From assembly GCA_017643215.1 (NCBI GenBank), contig JAEPNV010000005.1, positions 62,001 through 126,000 of the forward strand: DNA of 64,000 nt, read 5' to 3'. The translations under genes were made by a program, and so were the position numbers. The notes under the pieces are model-generated. The model had not been told where the DNA came from, searched no databases, and saw only the letters and a list, made by a program, of their open reading frames with translations. The stretch is from Roseibium sp. (GTDB taxonomy: Bacteria; Pseudomonadota; Alphaproteobacteria; Rhizobiales; Stappiaceae). Below are positions 8,651 through 17,449 of this stretch, piece after piece. How positions within the stretch are numbered: position 1 is the first letter of the stretch; the number at the start of each line of letters is the position of its first letter.

Positions 8651-8670
8651 TAATGTTGACAATCTACATT
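8651..8670. promoter_or_regulatory. GntR operator candidate in the divergent SDR/GntR promoter
   Basis: AATGT at 8652-8656 and ACATT at 8666-8670 form an imperfect 19-bp palindrome with inner GA/TC pairs. The left part TAATGTTGACAA (8651-8662) recurs exactly at 17410-17421 before the second GntR gene, at the same distance (28 bases) from the start codon. Inferred binding site for one or both GntR proteins. Confidence 0.5.
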
Positions 8671-8690
8671 TATTGCCTGAGTTTGCCGTC

Positions 8691-9452
8691 ATGGGAGTGA
8701 GCAAGGACAAGCGGGAAGCGTTTGAGCGTCGGAGGCAACGCTCCTTGGCGCTTGAAGTCCGGGACGAATTGGAGCGCATGATTCTCAACGGCGCCATCCA
8801 TGCCGGTGAACGGCTGGATGAGAACAAGCTGGCCGAACAAATGGGTGTGAGCCGCGGCCCGGTCCGTGAGGCGGCCCGCTCACTCGAAAGCGAAGGGCTG
8901 GTCAAGTCGATCGCCAATCAGGGTGTTTTCGTTCGAAACCTGTCGGTCGAGGAAGCTCTGGAGCTCTATGATCTGCGGGCGCTCGTCAATGGTTATCTCT
9001 GTGCCCGACTTGCCGAAACCGCTGATACTGAGATCATTCGGGAATTGAGATCCTTCGTCGCCGACATGGATACGGCCATCGCAACCGAGGACGAGGGCCG
9101 GTATTTCGAGCTCAATCTGGCGTTTCATGACCGGATCGCGGTCGCCTCGGACCGCGCGCGGGCGCCGGCACTGTATGTTTCGCTGGGTAAGGAAGTCCGG
9201 CTTCTGCGCCACCGCGCTCTCACGGGACTTGAATCGCTCAGACTGTCCAATGAGGAACACCGCCTGATCGTGGATGCGATCGATAGCGGGGATGCCGGGC
9301 GGGCGCACGAAGAGGGCGCACGGCATCATTCAAACGGGAAGAAACGACTGCTGGAAGCACTCTCACGCGATGCCAAGGCACGACGAGCTTCGGTTTTGGA
9401 AGCGGGCCAGAACAAACCCGCGTCCAGCCTTCACATCCAGGGATCAACCTAG
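8691..9452 (+). CDS. GntR family regulator, FCD subfamily
   Basis: DNA-binding regulator of 253 residues. The N-terminal winged helix contains the recognition segment MGVSRGPVREAARSL; the C-terminal FCD ligand domain keeps metal-binding residues in YDLRALV, AFHDRI, EEHRLI and the ARHH segment. ATG at 8691 is chosen over upstream frames because family homology begins just after it; there is no strong ribosome site, so a leaderless start or GTG at 8697 is possible. It is divergent from the SDR/enolase pair and 13 bases upstream of the TctC gene, so it probably controls uptake and breakdown of the Tct substrate. Confidence 0.87.
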   Translation: MGVSKDKREAFERRRQRSLALEVRDELERMILNGAIHAGERLDENKLAEQMGVSRGPVREAARSLESEGLVKSIANQGVFVRNLSVEEALELYDLRALVNGYLCARLAETADTEIIRELRSFVADMDTAIATEDEGRYFELNLAFHDRIAVASDRARAPALYVSLGKEVRLLRHRALTGLESLRLSNEEHRLIVDAIDSGDAGRAHEEGARHHSNGKKRLLEALSRDAKARRASVLEAGQNKPASSLHIQGST

Positions 9453-9465
9453 GGAGGAAACGAAA

Positions 9466-10458
9466 ATGATCTCTTTGACCAACGGATACGGGTCACGCCT
9501 GCGCAACGGCATTCTTGCCGCCGCGGTCGCGTTGCCGGTGGGCTTTGCCGGCCCGGCGCTCGCGCAGGACTATCCGTCCGCAGATGAAACCCTCGACTGG
9601 ACGATCGCCTTTGGCCCAGGTGGCGGCAACGACATCATGGCGCGCAGCATCATCGAGATCCTCGACAAGTACGATCTCTATCCAGGCGACGTGAAGCCTG
9701 AAAACCGGGCCGGCGGCTCGGGTGCTGTGGGCTGGGGTTACCTTTACGCACAGAGCGGCAACCCTTACGGCATTTCCACAACGTCCGGAAGCTTCGTCAC
9801 GACACCGCTTCAGGCCGACACGCCGTGGCAACCGGAAGACTTCACGCCGGTCGCCCTGCTTGCCACCGATGACCTCGTTCTGGTGGTCAATGGCAATTCC
9901 GACATCCAGAACATCGAAGAGTTCATCGCAAAGGCCAAGGAAACGCCGATGAATATCGGCGGCACGGGCACCGTGAACGTCGATTTCATCGTCCCGACGC
10001 TTTTTGCGCAAAAGGCCGGCTTCGAATTTGACTACGTGTCCTTCAATTCGATGTCCGAACAAACCACGGCGCTCTTGTCCAACGCGCTCGACGCGATGGT
10101 CGGCAACCCGGGCGAGATCTTGGGTCTGATCGAGTCAGGTGATCTCCGTCCTTTGGTGTTTTCCGGCCAAAATGTCCCAGCCGCGCTGGAAGGCGTTCCG
10201 ACCATGGGGTCGCTTGGCTATGACATCGGCGTGTCCATGCCGCGTGGCCTGATCCTTGCGCCCAATGCGCCGCAGGAAGCGCAGGACTGGTGGATCGAGA
10301 CCATGAAGACAGTCGTCGAAACGCCGGAGTGGGGCGAGTACATCTCCAGCAACACTCTCACGCCAACGGTCATTTACGGCGAAGATTTCCGCACATTCCT
10401 CACCAACACCAAGAATGGTTTCCAGGAAGTGCTGAAGTCTGTCGGCGCAATCAAATAA
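9466..10458 (+). CDS. TctC-type (Bug) periplasmic solute-binding protein
   Basis: Extracytoplasmic receptor of a tripartite tricarboxylate transporter, 330 residues. The N-terminus has a clear Sec signal peptide (RNGILAAAVALPVGFAGPALAQ, cleavage after about residue 36). The mature part shows the family pattern FGPGGGNDIMARSI and a central GGTGTVN segment. ATG at 9466 has GGGAGG upstream; the longer frame overlaps the GntR gene. TctB and TctA follow on the same strand after a possible attenuating hairpin. The ligand is probably a carboxylate, but Bug proteins vary widely. Confidence 0.9.
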   Translation: MISLTNGYGSRLRNGILAAAVALPVGFAGPALAQDYPSADETLDWTIAFGPGGGNDIMARSIIEILDKYDLYPGDVKPENRAGGSGAVGWGYLYAQSGNPYGISTTSGSFVTTPLQADTPWQPEDFTPVALLATDDLVLVVNGNSDIQNIEEFIAKAKETPMNIGGTGTVNVDFIVPTLFAQKAGFEFDYVSFNSMSEQTTALLSNALDAMVGNPGEILGLIESGDLRPLVFSGQNVPAALEGVPTMGSLGYDIGVSMPRGLILAPNAPQEAQDWWIETMKTVVETPEWGEYISSNTLTPTVIYGEDFRTFLTNTKNGFQEVLKSVGAIK

Positions 10459-10474
10459 TCCGTATCGTTGAGAC

Positions 10475-10508
10475 AGGGCCGGGATCCGTCGGGATGCTGG
10501 CCCTTTTT
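10475..10508 (+). terminator. Possible attenuating hairpin between tctC- and tctB-like genes
   Basis: AGGGCC (10475-10480) and GGCCCT (10499-10504) followed by five T residues. The six-base stem and long loop make it weak. In binding-protein operons such elements often allow more receptor than permease; that role is inferred. Confidence 0.4.
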
Positions 10509-10525
10509 GCTTAAAGGCAGCGAGC

Positions 10526-10975
10526 ATGCGCATCGCCTTTCTGGTGGCCCTTTTGGCGGCAGCCGTTTTTTACAGTTACACCGCATTTGCTGATCTGGGT
10601 TTCATGACCCGAACAGGACGGCTCGGCCCCGGTTTCTTTCCCAGGGTGATCGGTGTGAGCGCGATTTTGATCACGCTTTGGGCCATCTTGGATGAGCTGC
10701 GAAGCGGCAGGATCTCGCGGGATGGGGACGCCCGGGCCTGGGCCGATGTCGCCATGCTCATGGCGCTGGCCGTGGGCTACGCGCTCTTGATCCGCTTGTT
10801 CGGCGGAATGGTCGCCACTTTCGTCTTTCTCGCCGTCACCCTCTCGATTCTCAATCGCGGGCAACTCGTCAAAAACATGATGGTGGCGACTTTGGTACCC
10901 GCCTTCGTCTATCTGCTGTTCGACTGGCTCCTGAACGCCAACATGCCACCTGCATTGATTGAGTTACCGATATGA
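10526..10975 (+). CDS. TctB-type small membrane subunit
   Basis: Small integral membrane protein of 149 residues with four hydrophobic segments (about 1-20, 35-55, 75-95 and 105-140) and the conserved GPGFFPRVIG segment after the first, typical of TctB. It sits between the binding protein and the large permease in the usual C-B-A order, 47 bases before tctA. It has no catalytic role known; it stabilises the TctA channel. Confidence 0.85.
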   Translation: MRIAFLVALLAAAVFYSYTAFADLGFMTRTGRLGPGFFPRVIGVSAILITLWAILDELRSGRISRDGDARAWADVAMLMALAVGYALLIRLFGGMVATFVFLAVTLSILNRGQLVKNMMVATLVPAFVYLLFDWLLNANMPPALIELPI

Positions 10976-11022
10976 TCAAAATGCCTGGCCCCGAGCGCCG
11001 CACCGCACCAGGAGCACGCTAG

Positions 11023-12555
11023 ATGGATATCTTTGCCGATCTGATGATGGGCCTTTCCGTCGCGATTACGCCGATCAATATCGTCTATCTCCTCATCGGT
11101 GCGCTGGTCGGGATGATCGTTGGCGTGATCCCCGGTTTTGGTCCTTCGGCAGGCCTTGCCATCCTGCTGCCTGTGACCTTCGGGATGGATCCCATCGGCG
11201 CGATCATGATGCTGGCGGCGATCTATTACGGGGCCATGTACGGTGGCACGATTACCTCCATCCTCCTCAATACGCCCGGCGAAAGTGCAACAGTCGCCAG
11301 TACGTTTGACGGCTTTCCCCTTGCCAAGAACGGCCGGGCCGGGCCGGCGCTTGTCATGCAGGCGGTTGCGTCGTTTGTCGGCGGGACGGTCGGGGTCATT
11401 CTGATCACGATCCTGGCTCCGATGTTCAGCCAGGTGTCACGCAGTTTCGGCCCGCCCGAGTACTTCCTGCTTGCGATGATGGGGATGCTGACCCTGCTCG
11501 TCATGATCGGCACCAACTGGAAACTTGGCGTGATCTCGGCCCTGATCGGGTTTGCGCTGGGAACGGTTGGCGTGGATCTGGAAACGGGGCAGGGGCGGTA
11601 CACCTTCGGTTCGGCCGAACTGATTGGCGGGATCTATTTCATTCCGATTGCCATCGGTCTGTTCGGGCTGGGTGAACTCTTTTACGCCTTCTACGGGGGG
11701 CTGCACCGCACGGGAACCGGCGCGATTGTGCAATACGACAAGGAGGAGCGGTTCTGGCCAACCGCTCAGGACTGGATCTCGACCAGGCTGACCATGGCGC
11801 GCTCATCGATCCTCGGGTTCGTGGTCGGTGTGATCCCCGGGGCCGGCGCCACCATCGCGTCGCTGATGGCCTATTCGACCGAGCGTTCGGTTTCGAAAAA
11901 CCCGGAGAATTTCGGCAAGGGCGAAATGGCCGGGCTGGTCGCGCCGGAGACGGCGAACAATGCCGCCTCGTCGGGTGCGATGATCCCGCTCTTGACGCTC
12001 GGGATCCCCGGTTCGGCGTCGACTGCGGTTCTTCTGGCGGCCTTTCTCCTTTGGGGCATGCGGCCGGGACCCTTGTTCATGGAGCAAAATCCCGAGCTCG
12101 CCTGGGGCCTGATCGCGTCGATGTATCTCGGCAACATGGCGCTTTTGGCGATCAGCATTTTCGCGATCCCGCTCTTTGTCCAGATCATCAAGGTGCCCTA
12201 TCGCATTCTGGGGCCCACGGTCGTTGTCATCTGCGCGCTTGGAACCTTCAGCGTGAATGCCAGCTTCATCGAGATGTTCCTGATGTTCGGTGCGGGCATC
12301 GTCGGCTTCTTCATGCGGCTTTACGGCTTTTCGCCGGCGGCACTGGTTCTTGCGCTGGTTCTCGGACCACTCGCAGAGGAGGCGCTGCGCCAAACGCTGA
12401 CGATTTCAAGGGGCTCGTTCATGATATTCATCGAACGCACCCCGTCGCTCTGGATATTGGGGATCACGATTGCACTGGTGGCCTTCCTGCCTCTGTTGAA
12501 CCGTTTGGGCGGAAAAACCGCCAGCAGCGGTGATGCCGAAAAGGCGGGGAGTTGA
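11023..12555 (+). CDS. TctA-type large permease
   Basis: Large transmembrane subunit of the tripartite tricarboxylate transporter, 510 residues, about twelve membrane segments. The family signatures GVIPGFGPSAGLAILLP (near 40) and GVIPGAGATIASLMAYS (near 270), a duplicated glycine-rich motif, are both present, as is NTPGESATVASTFDG. GGAGC precedes the ATG. It forms an operon with the TctC and TctB genes and is followed by an Ldh_2-type dehydrogenase gene 10 bases away or less, suggesting that the imported acid is oxidised by that enzyme. Confidence 0.92.
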   Translation: MDIFADLMMGLSVAITPINIVYLLIGALVGMIVGVIPGFGPSAGLAILLPVTFGMDPIGAIMMLAAIYYGAMYGGTITSILLNTPGESATVASTFDGFPLAKNGRAGPALVMQAVASFVGGTVGVILITILAPMFSQVSRSFGPPEYFLLAMMGMLTLLVMIGTNWKLGVISALIGFALGTVGVDLETGQGRYTFGSAELIGGIYFIPIAIGLFGLGELFYAFYGGLHRTGTGAIVQYDKEERFWPTAQDWISTRLTMARSSILGFVVGVIPGAGATIASLMAYSTERSVSKNPENFGKGEMAGLVAPETANNAASSGAMIPLLTLGIPGSASTAVLLAAFLLWGMRPGPLFMEQNPELAWGLIASMYLGNMALLAISIFAIPLFVQIIKVPYRILGPTVVVICALGTFSVNASFIEMFLMFGAGIVGFFMRLYGFSPAALVLALVLGPLAEEALRQTLTISRGSFMIFIERTPSLWILGITIALVAFLPLLNRLGGKTASSGDAEKAGS

Positions 12556-12565
12556 TCATCCGGGC

Positions 12566-13576
12566 ATGATGAGCCTGGACGAGGCTGCGGACCTTGCGGC
12601 GTCGGCTTTCCGCCGCGTCGGCGTCACCGAGCGCGATGCCGGCGCTGCCTCGGAACTCCTGGTTCTCGCGGAGGCGATGGGAATAAAGACCCATGGCCTC
12701 AACCGGGTCCCGGACTATGTGACCCGGATCCTGGCGGGCGGAATTGATCCGTCCGCCAGATGTGTTGTTGACCGGCCGGCGCCCGCGCTCTGCCATGTGG
12801 ACGGCAACAACGGCCTTGGACCGGCGGTCGCACGATGTGCGCTGGAGGCCACGATGGACGCCGCGCGTGCGGCCGGCATCGGCGCAGCGTTTGTTCGAAA
12901 TTCCAGCCATATCGGCGCGCTCGCGCCATTGCTCTACCTTGCCGCGGAAGCAGGATTTGCCGCGATCATCACCACGAACACCGCTCCGATGATCGCGCCG
13001 GCCGGCGGACGCGCGGCGCTGCTTGGCAACAATCCGCTGGGACTGGTAATGCCACACCCGGACGGACGGCATGTGCTGGTGGATATGGCTCTTTCCGTCG
13101 TATCGAGGTCACGGGTGAGGGCGGCCTTAACGTCAGGACACACCATACCGGACGATTGGGCCACAGATGCCGACGGGCGGCCCACCGAGAACCCGGCCGA
13201 GGCCATGACCGGACTGATGCGGGCGATTGGCGGCAACAAGGGGGCGGTTCTTGCCCTCGGGCTCGACCTTTTTGCAGGTGTTCTGTCCGGGGCGGGGTTC
13301 ATGTCGAAGATACCGGCCGCGTCCCGCGCGCCTGACAAGCGGCAGGGTCTAGGGCTTATGTTCCTGCTGATCGATACCGCTCGGCTTCTAAGCGAGGATG
13401 TGCGGCGGGCGCGTCTCAATGAAGCCGCGGATATGGTGGCGACAAGCCCGCCGCTGGATCCAGATCAACCTGTGCGCATGCCGGGTGCACGCGCGTTGGA
13501 CAGCCTAAGGACAGCAAAAACGCGCGGCCTTGCGATTTCCGAAGATCTTCTGTCCGAACTGCGCGCGCCCGGATAG
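12566..13576 (+). CDS. Malate/lactate dehydrogenase family (Ldh_2) oxidoreductase
   Basis: NAD(P)-dependent 2-hydroxyacid (or imino acid) dehydrogenase of the Ldh_2 fold, about 336 residues. Family features are AMGIKTHGLNRVPDYV near the N-terminus, the RNSSHIGALAPLLYLAAE catalytic-His segment, NNPLGLVMP and GGNKGAVLALGLDLFAGVL. ATG at 12566 or 12569 follows the tctA stop at 12555; an upstream frame start at 12530 would overlap tctA. It is probably the last gene of the transporter operon. Substrate not deducible: malate, ureidoglycolate, sulfolactate and delta-1-piperideine-2-carboxylate reductases share this fold. Confidence 0.85.
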   Translation: MMSLDEAADLAASAFRRVGVTERDAGAASELLVLAEAMGIKTHGLNRVPDYVTRILAGGIDPSARCVVDRPAPALCHVDGNNGLGPAVARCALEATMDAARAAGIGAAFVRNSSHIGALAPLLYLAAEAGFAAIITTNTAPMIAPAGGRAALLGNNPLGLVMPHPDGRHVLVDMALSVVSRSRVRAALTSGHTIPDDWATDADGRPTENPAEAMTGLMRAIGGNKGAVLALGLDLFAGVLSGAGFMSKIPAASRAPDKRQGLGLMFLLIDTARLLSEDVRRARLNEAADMVATSPPLDPDQPVRMPGARALDSLRTAKTRGLAISEDLLSELRAPG

Positions 13577-13579
13577 GCG

Positions 13580-14872
13580 TCAGGCTGCTTTGTCGGTGAT
13601 CTCCCGCATGGCCTGCAGAAAACGGGCAACCTCTGCGTCCGAATTGTAGTGGCACATGGAAACCCGGACGCAGCTGTCCAGTCCGAGCGGGTTCAGGATG
13701 TTCCCCGAGTAATGATCCGCCTTTCGGGTGTGAACGCGAACCGATCGCTCCCGGAGCTTGGTGACCAGCTCGGGCGCCGGCGTTCCGTCCATCACGAAGG
13801 AGACCAGGCCCTCGCGTCTCGTGTTCTCGACCCCGCCGATAACCTGAACGCCATCCATCTCGGCCAGTCCTTTCAGATTGCCGGTGCCGTGGAGCATCGC
13901 CTGGGTCAGGCTGGCTTCGTGCTCGTGAATTGCCTCGCCAGCCGCCACAATCCGGGCGCGCCGGTCGGTGGCGTCGGTCACCTGGCTGCCGAGCCATTCG
14001 AAATAGGCAACCACATCTGAAAACGTGGCGTAGGCGCCGGTGTCCCGGGTTCCCAGCTCCCAGGGATCTCCCGGGGCGTCCAGCAGGTGGTCATGGGGAA
14101 GCTGTGCAAGGCGCTCCGAAACCCAGGCGATCCCGTAGCCATGCCGCGAAAACACCTTGTAGGGGGAGACGACATAGCCATCGATGCCGTAGCTTTGGAT
14201 GTCGAGCCCTCCATGGGCGGCGTGCTGGATCCCGTCGACGATGATGAAGCACTCAGGCGCGACCGACCGGATGGCCCGTGCGACCGCTGCAACATCAACA
14301 CCCATGCCCGTGACGGGGGAGGTGTGCAGGATGGTCGCAACGCGGGTGTCAGGCGTGAGTTCGGCCAGATAATGCTCCGGATCAACCGATCCGGTGTCGT
14401 TGTCGTGCTGGACGATGACATGCGGTTTTCCGGCGATCCTGGCCCAGCGGTCACAGGCGCTGCGCGTTGCCGGGTGCTCCAGCGAACTGCCCAGAACACG
14501 CCCGCCGTCCGGACTGCCCAGACAGGCCGCCGAGATCAGACGGAACAACAGTTCGGTGCCGCTTTCACCAACAAAAAAAGTCCCCTCCGGCGCGCTGAAG
14601 AAGACACGCATGTCGTCCTTGGCCTTGTCGATGATGCGCACAAGGGCATGTGAGGCCCCGTTGTCACGGCCCTGGTTGTCGGGAATGGCCGCCATCTTGG
14701 CGGACGTGTCGACGACCGAGTTCAGCGTCAGAGCGCCCCCGGCATTTTCGAAAAAGACCCGGTCGCCCTCGAACGGGCAAGTGTCGATATGAGCAAAGCG
14801 GGCGCGCACATCTGCCAGAAGGGCCGGCGCAAAACCATGGGAGGCGGGCATGTCGGTCAAGGCATTTTCCAT
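13580..14872 (-). CDS. Class V aminotransferase/cysteine desulfurase-like PLP enzyme
   Basis: Fold-type I PLP enzyme of 430 residues. The aldimine lysine is in SPYKVFSRHGYG, the PLP-pyridine Asp in IIVDGIQHAAHG, and phosphate-binding residues in GESGTELLFRL. A long spacing and the FFENAGG N-terminal motif resemble the SufS-like/isopenicillin epimerase-like branch rather than true IscS; no nearby Suf genes are present. Its start overlaps the thioesterase stop by 16 bases, so it is the last gene of a four-gene operon with enoyl-CoA hydratase and CoA transferase. A role in amino-acid or sulfur-compound breakdown is inferred; the substrate is unknown. Confidence 0.83.
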   Translation of the reverse strand: MENALTDMPASHGFAPALLADVRARFAHIDTCPFEGDRVFFENAGGALTLNSVVDTSAKMAAIPDNQGRDNGASHALVRIIDKAKDDMRVFFSAPEGTFFVGESGTELLFRLISAACLGSPDGGRVLGSSLEHPATRSACDRWARIAGKPHVIVQHDNDTGSVDPEHYLAELTPDTRVATILHTSPVTGMGVDVAAVARAIRSVAPECFIIVDGIQHAAHGGLDIQSYGIDGYVVSPYKVFSRHGYGIAWVSERLAQLPHDHLLDAPGDPWELGTRDTGAYATFSDVVAYFEWLGSQVTDATDRRARIVAAGEAIHEHEASLTQAMLHGTGNLKGLAEMDGVQVIGGVENTRREGLVSFVMDGTPAPELVTKLRERSVRVHTRKADHYSGNILNPLGLDSCVRVSMCHYNSDAEVARFLQAMREITDKAA

Positions 14873-15324
14873 GTAGCTGTGGCCAGAGCGGCGAGCTTGC
14901 CGTCAGGGCCTGTCAGGCGGCTTTCCATAAACGAGAGGGAGCGGCCGCGCCGGACAAAGCGTCCCTCGCACGTCACGGTCCCTTCGGTCACTGGCCGCAT
15001 GAACTGGATCTTCATCTCGATCGTCGCGCCGGGCCCCGCGACCTTGTTCACAAGGTGGCCCATCGAGATATCCATGGCCGAGGCCATCATGCCGCCATGA
15101 ACCGAGCCTTGCGGGTTTCGGAGCATGTCGGTCACGGGAAACGTCACCCTGCAAACCTCTTTTTCCGCATCGGCTGCGTCCGCGGGCAGATACTCAAAAG
15201 ACAGGTCCAGAAACCGGGACAGAAAGAAGGTCTCGAAGGCCTGTTCGTGATTTGCGAGCGCTTTGTCCAAATGGGCACGCGCCTCGGCTTCATCGATGCG
15301 TTTGGGGGCTTTTTCCAGCATCAT
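14857..15324 (-). CDS. PaaI-like hotdog thioesterase
   Basis: Hotdog-fold acyl-CoA thioesterase of 155 residues. The PaaI/4HBT pattern NPQGSVHGGMMASAMDISMG carries the HGG turn and the downstream acidic residue, followed by TIEMKIQFMRPV and GRSLSFMESRL. ATG at 15324 forms an ATGA overlap with the stop of the hydratase gene, implying translational coupling; the longer frame to 15399 lies inside that gene. It probably releases a free acid from a CoA ester made by its operon partners or salvages CoA. Confidence 0.85.
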   Translation of the reverse strand: MMLEKAPKRIDEAEARAHLDKALANHEQAFETFFLSRFLDLSFEYLPADAADAEKEVCRVTFPVTDMLRNPQGSVHGGMMASAMDISMGHLVNKVAGPGATIEMKIQFMRPVTEGTVTCEGRFVRRGRSLSFMESRLTGPDGKLAALATATWKMP

Positions 15325-16106
15325 GCGCCTCGGAACTGGGGTTTGCGCTTTTCCAGAAAGGCGCGGCGGCCCTCGATGTAATCCTGGCTCGCGAAACATG
15401 CCTTCACCCGTTCCTCACACCCGGCCAGATCGCGCGCGCTCTCGTCCTTCACGGTTTCGCCGACGATGAATTTGACGGATTCAACGGTCATCGGGGCATT
15501 TGCGGCAATCATTGCGGCCGTATCCTCCGCAGCTTGAGCGACGTTGCTGTCGTCAACGACCCGGTTGACGAGCCCCATGGTACGGGCTTCTTCGGCGTCG
15601 AACCGGCGCGCGGTGAAAAAGACCTCTTTCGCGAAGGACGGCCCGACGACATTAACCAGCCGTTTGATGCCCGGATAACCGTAGCCCAAGCCGAGCTTTG
15701 CGGCCGGAATTGCGAACTGCGATCCCTTGCCGCAAATTCGGATGTCGCACGACAAGGCGAGCGCCACGCCGCCACCGATGCAAAAACCGTCAATCTGCGC
15801 GATCGTCGGCTTCGGAAAGGCCTCGATCATGTCGTAGACCCGCTTGGTCGCCGCGTTGTAGTGCTCGACCGCGTCCATGCTCGCCCGTTCGCTCTCGAAC
15901 TTCGACACGTCCGCACCGGACACGAACGCTTTGCCGCCCGCGCCCGAAAGGATCAGGATACGAACCGAGGGATCTTCCGCATACTGTTTCGCCGCCTTTT
16001 CGACCGCCTCCCACATCTCCAGCGAGACGGCGTTGCGTTTTTCCGGCTGATTGAAAATGATGCGAGCGATTTCGCCCGACTGCCGGGTGATGATCTTATC
16101 GGTCAC
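15321..16106 (-). CDS. Enoyl-CoA hydratase/isomerase family protein
   Basis: Crotonase-fold enzyme of 261 residues. The first oxyanion-hole segment is AFVSGADVSKF and the second IDGFCIGGGVALALSCDIRI; the catalytic region AAKLGLGYGYPGIKRL follows. The start is GTG at 16106 with AAAGGA upstream. It lies 16 bases after the CoA transferase and overlaps the thioesterase gene by four bases. It likely hydrates or isomerises the CoA thioester produced by the CoA transferase; exact chemistry cannot be told from sequence. Confidence 0.88.
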   Translation of the reverse strand: MTDKIITRQSGEIARIIFNQPEKRNAVSLEMWEAVEKAAKQYAEDPSVRILILSGAGGKAFVSGADVSKFESERASMDAVEHYNAATKRVYDMIEAFPKPTIAQIDGFCIGGGVALALSCDIRICGKGSQFAIPAAKLGLGYGYPGIKRLVNVVGPSFAKEVFFTARRFDAEEARTMGLVNRVVDDSNVAQAAEDTAAMIAANAPMTVESVKFIVGETVKDESARDLAGCEERVKACFASQDYIEGRRAFLEKRKPQFRGA

Positions 16107-16122
16107 GGAAGAGTCCTTTCAC

Positions 16123-17337
16123 TTAGATCGCGCCGGCCTGTTTCATCGCGGCAATGTCCTCGGACGAATAGCCCAATTCGGACAGAATTTCGGTCGAGTG
16201 CTCACCGGCAAGCGGCGGCGGCGCGGCAATCCGGCTTGGCGTGCGGCTCATGTGGAGGGGCTGCCCCACGAGCTGCGTGTCACCGCGCTCGTGGCTCTTG
16301 ACGGGCTTGGCAAGACCCAGATGTTGGACTTGAGGATTTGAAAACACCTGGCCGATGTCATTGATCTCGCCGGCGGGAACACCGGCCTTGTTCATTTCCT
16401 CGACCCATTCTGACGTGGTTCGGGTGACGGTAATCGCCTCGATTTCCCCGCCGAGCGCGTCCCGGTTTTCCGACCGCGCGGCGGCGGTCGCATAGAGCTT
16501 ATCGTCCAGCCAGTCTTCGCGCCCAAGCGCACGGGCAAACCGGCCCCAGATCTCCTGTCCGGCAACGGCAAGGTTCATATACCCGTCGCTGGTCTTGAAG
16601 ACGCCGGTCGGAATTGAGGTCGGGTGGTTGTTGCCGGCTTGCCTGGGCACTTCGCCGTCCATGAGGAAACGCGCCGCCTGAAAATCGAGCATGAACACCT
16701 GGGCCTGGAGGAGCGAGGTCTGCACCCATTGCCCCTTGCCCGAGCGGTGGCGTTCAAGCAACGCGATCAAGATCCCTTGTGCCGCGAACAGGCCGGCACA
16801 CAGATCGGCGATCGGGATCCCGACCCGCATCGGCCCCTCGCCGGGCTTGCCGGTGATCGACATCAACCCGCCCATGCCTTGCGCGATCTGGTCAAAGCCC
16901 GGCCGCGCCGCAAGCGGACCATCCTGCCCGAAGCCTGAGATGGAGGCGTAGACAAGGCCGGGGTTGTCTTGTGAGAGGCTGTCGTAGTCGATGCCCAGCC
17001 GGTTTTTGACATCGGGCCGAAAGTTTTCAACGATGACGTCGGCGGTTTTTGCCAGCCGGCGAAACGCATTCAATCCAGCATCAGATTTCAGGTTAATCGT
17101 CAGGCTGCGTTTGTTTCTGTGAAGGTTCTGGAAATCCGGGCCGGATCTCGGCCCTCCCAATTGCGCCTTGTCCACGGGAGTTTCGATCTTAATGACATCC
17201 GCACCCCAATCGGCCAGCTGCCGGACGCAGGTCGGGCCGGACCGCACGCGCGTCAGGTCAAGAACGCGAATGCCCTTCAACGCCTCGCTGGCCGCAATGG
17301 ACGCTTCTGATTGCTCGTCGGTCGCAGGATGCGCCAT
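16123..17337 (-). CDS. CaiB/BaiF family III CoA-transferase
   Basis: Family III CoA-transferase of 404 residues that would move CoA between two carboxylates. The N-terminal LDLTRVRSGPTCVRQLADWGADVIKIE segment, NKRSLTINL, and the catalytic Asp in VGIPIADLCAGLFA (about residue 180) match the family. ATG at 17337 is preceded by GGAGG. First gene of the minus-strand operon and divergent from the second GntR gene, which presumably controls it. The formyl- or succinyl-CoA donor cannot be distinguished. Confidence 0.9.
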   Translation of the reverse strand: MAHPATDEQSEASIAASEALKGIRVLDLTRVRSGPTCVRQLADWGADVIKIETPVDKAQLGGPRSGPDFQNLHRNKRSLTINLKSDAGLNAFRRLAKTADVIVENFRPDVKNRLGIDYDSLSQDNPGLVYASISGFGQDGPLAARPGFDQIAQGMGGLMSITGKPGEGPMRVGIPIADLCAGLFAAQGILIALLERHRSGKGQWVQTSLLQAQVFMLDFQAARFLMDGEVPRQAGNNHPTSIPTGVFKTSDGYMNLAVAGQEIWGRFARALGREDWLDDKLYATAAARSENRDALGGEIEAITVTRTTSEWVEEMNKAGVPAGEINDIGQVFSNPQVQHLGLAKPVKSHERGDTQLVGQPLHMSRTPSRIAAPPPLAGEHSTEILSELGYSSEDIAAMKQAGAI

Positions 17338-17409
17338 CGCAGATCCTCCATGCCAAATCCATACGTCGTCGGTTTAAGGCAATGGTCCCGGCATGGCAAT
17401 ATAAATGTT

Positions 17410-17421
17410 TAATGTTGACAA
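17410..17421. promoter_or_regulatory. GntR operator candidate TAATGTTGACAA
   Basis: Exact 12-base match to 8651-8662, at the same distance from its GntR start codon. It lies in the divergent promoter between the CoA transferase and second GntR genes. The right arm of the palindrome seen at 8652-8670 is less well kept here (GATGT). Confidence 0.5.
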
Positions 17422-17449
17422 AATTTGATGTGAATGCGAAAGGGACATC

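Noticed and set aside
13580..14872. Annotation as IscS/SufS cysteine desulfurase for Fe-S cluster assembly
   Set aside because: No Isc/Suf genes nearby and the gene is embedded in a CoA-thioester operon.
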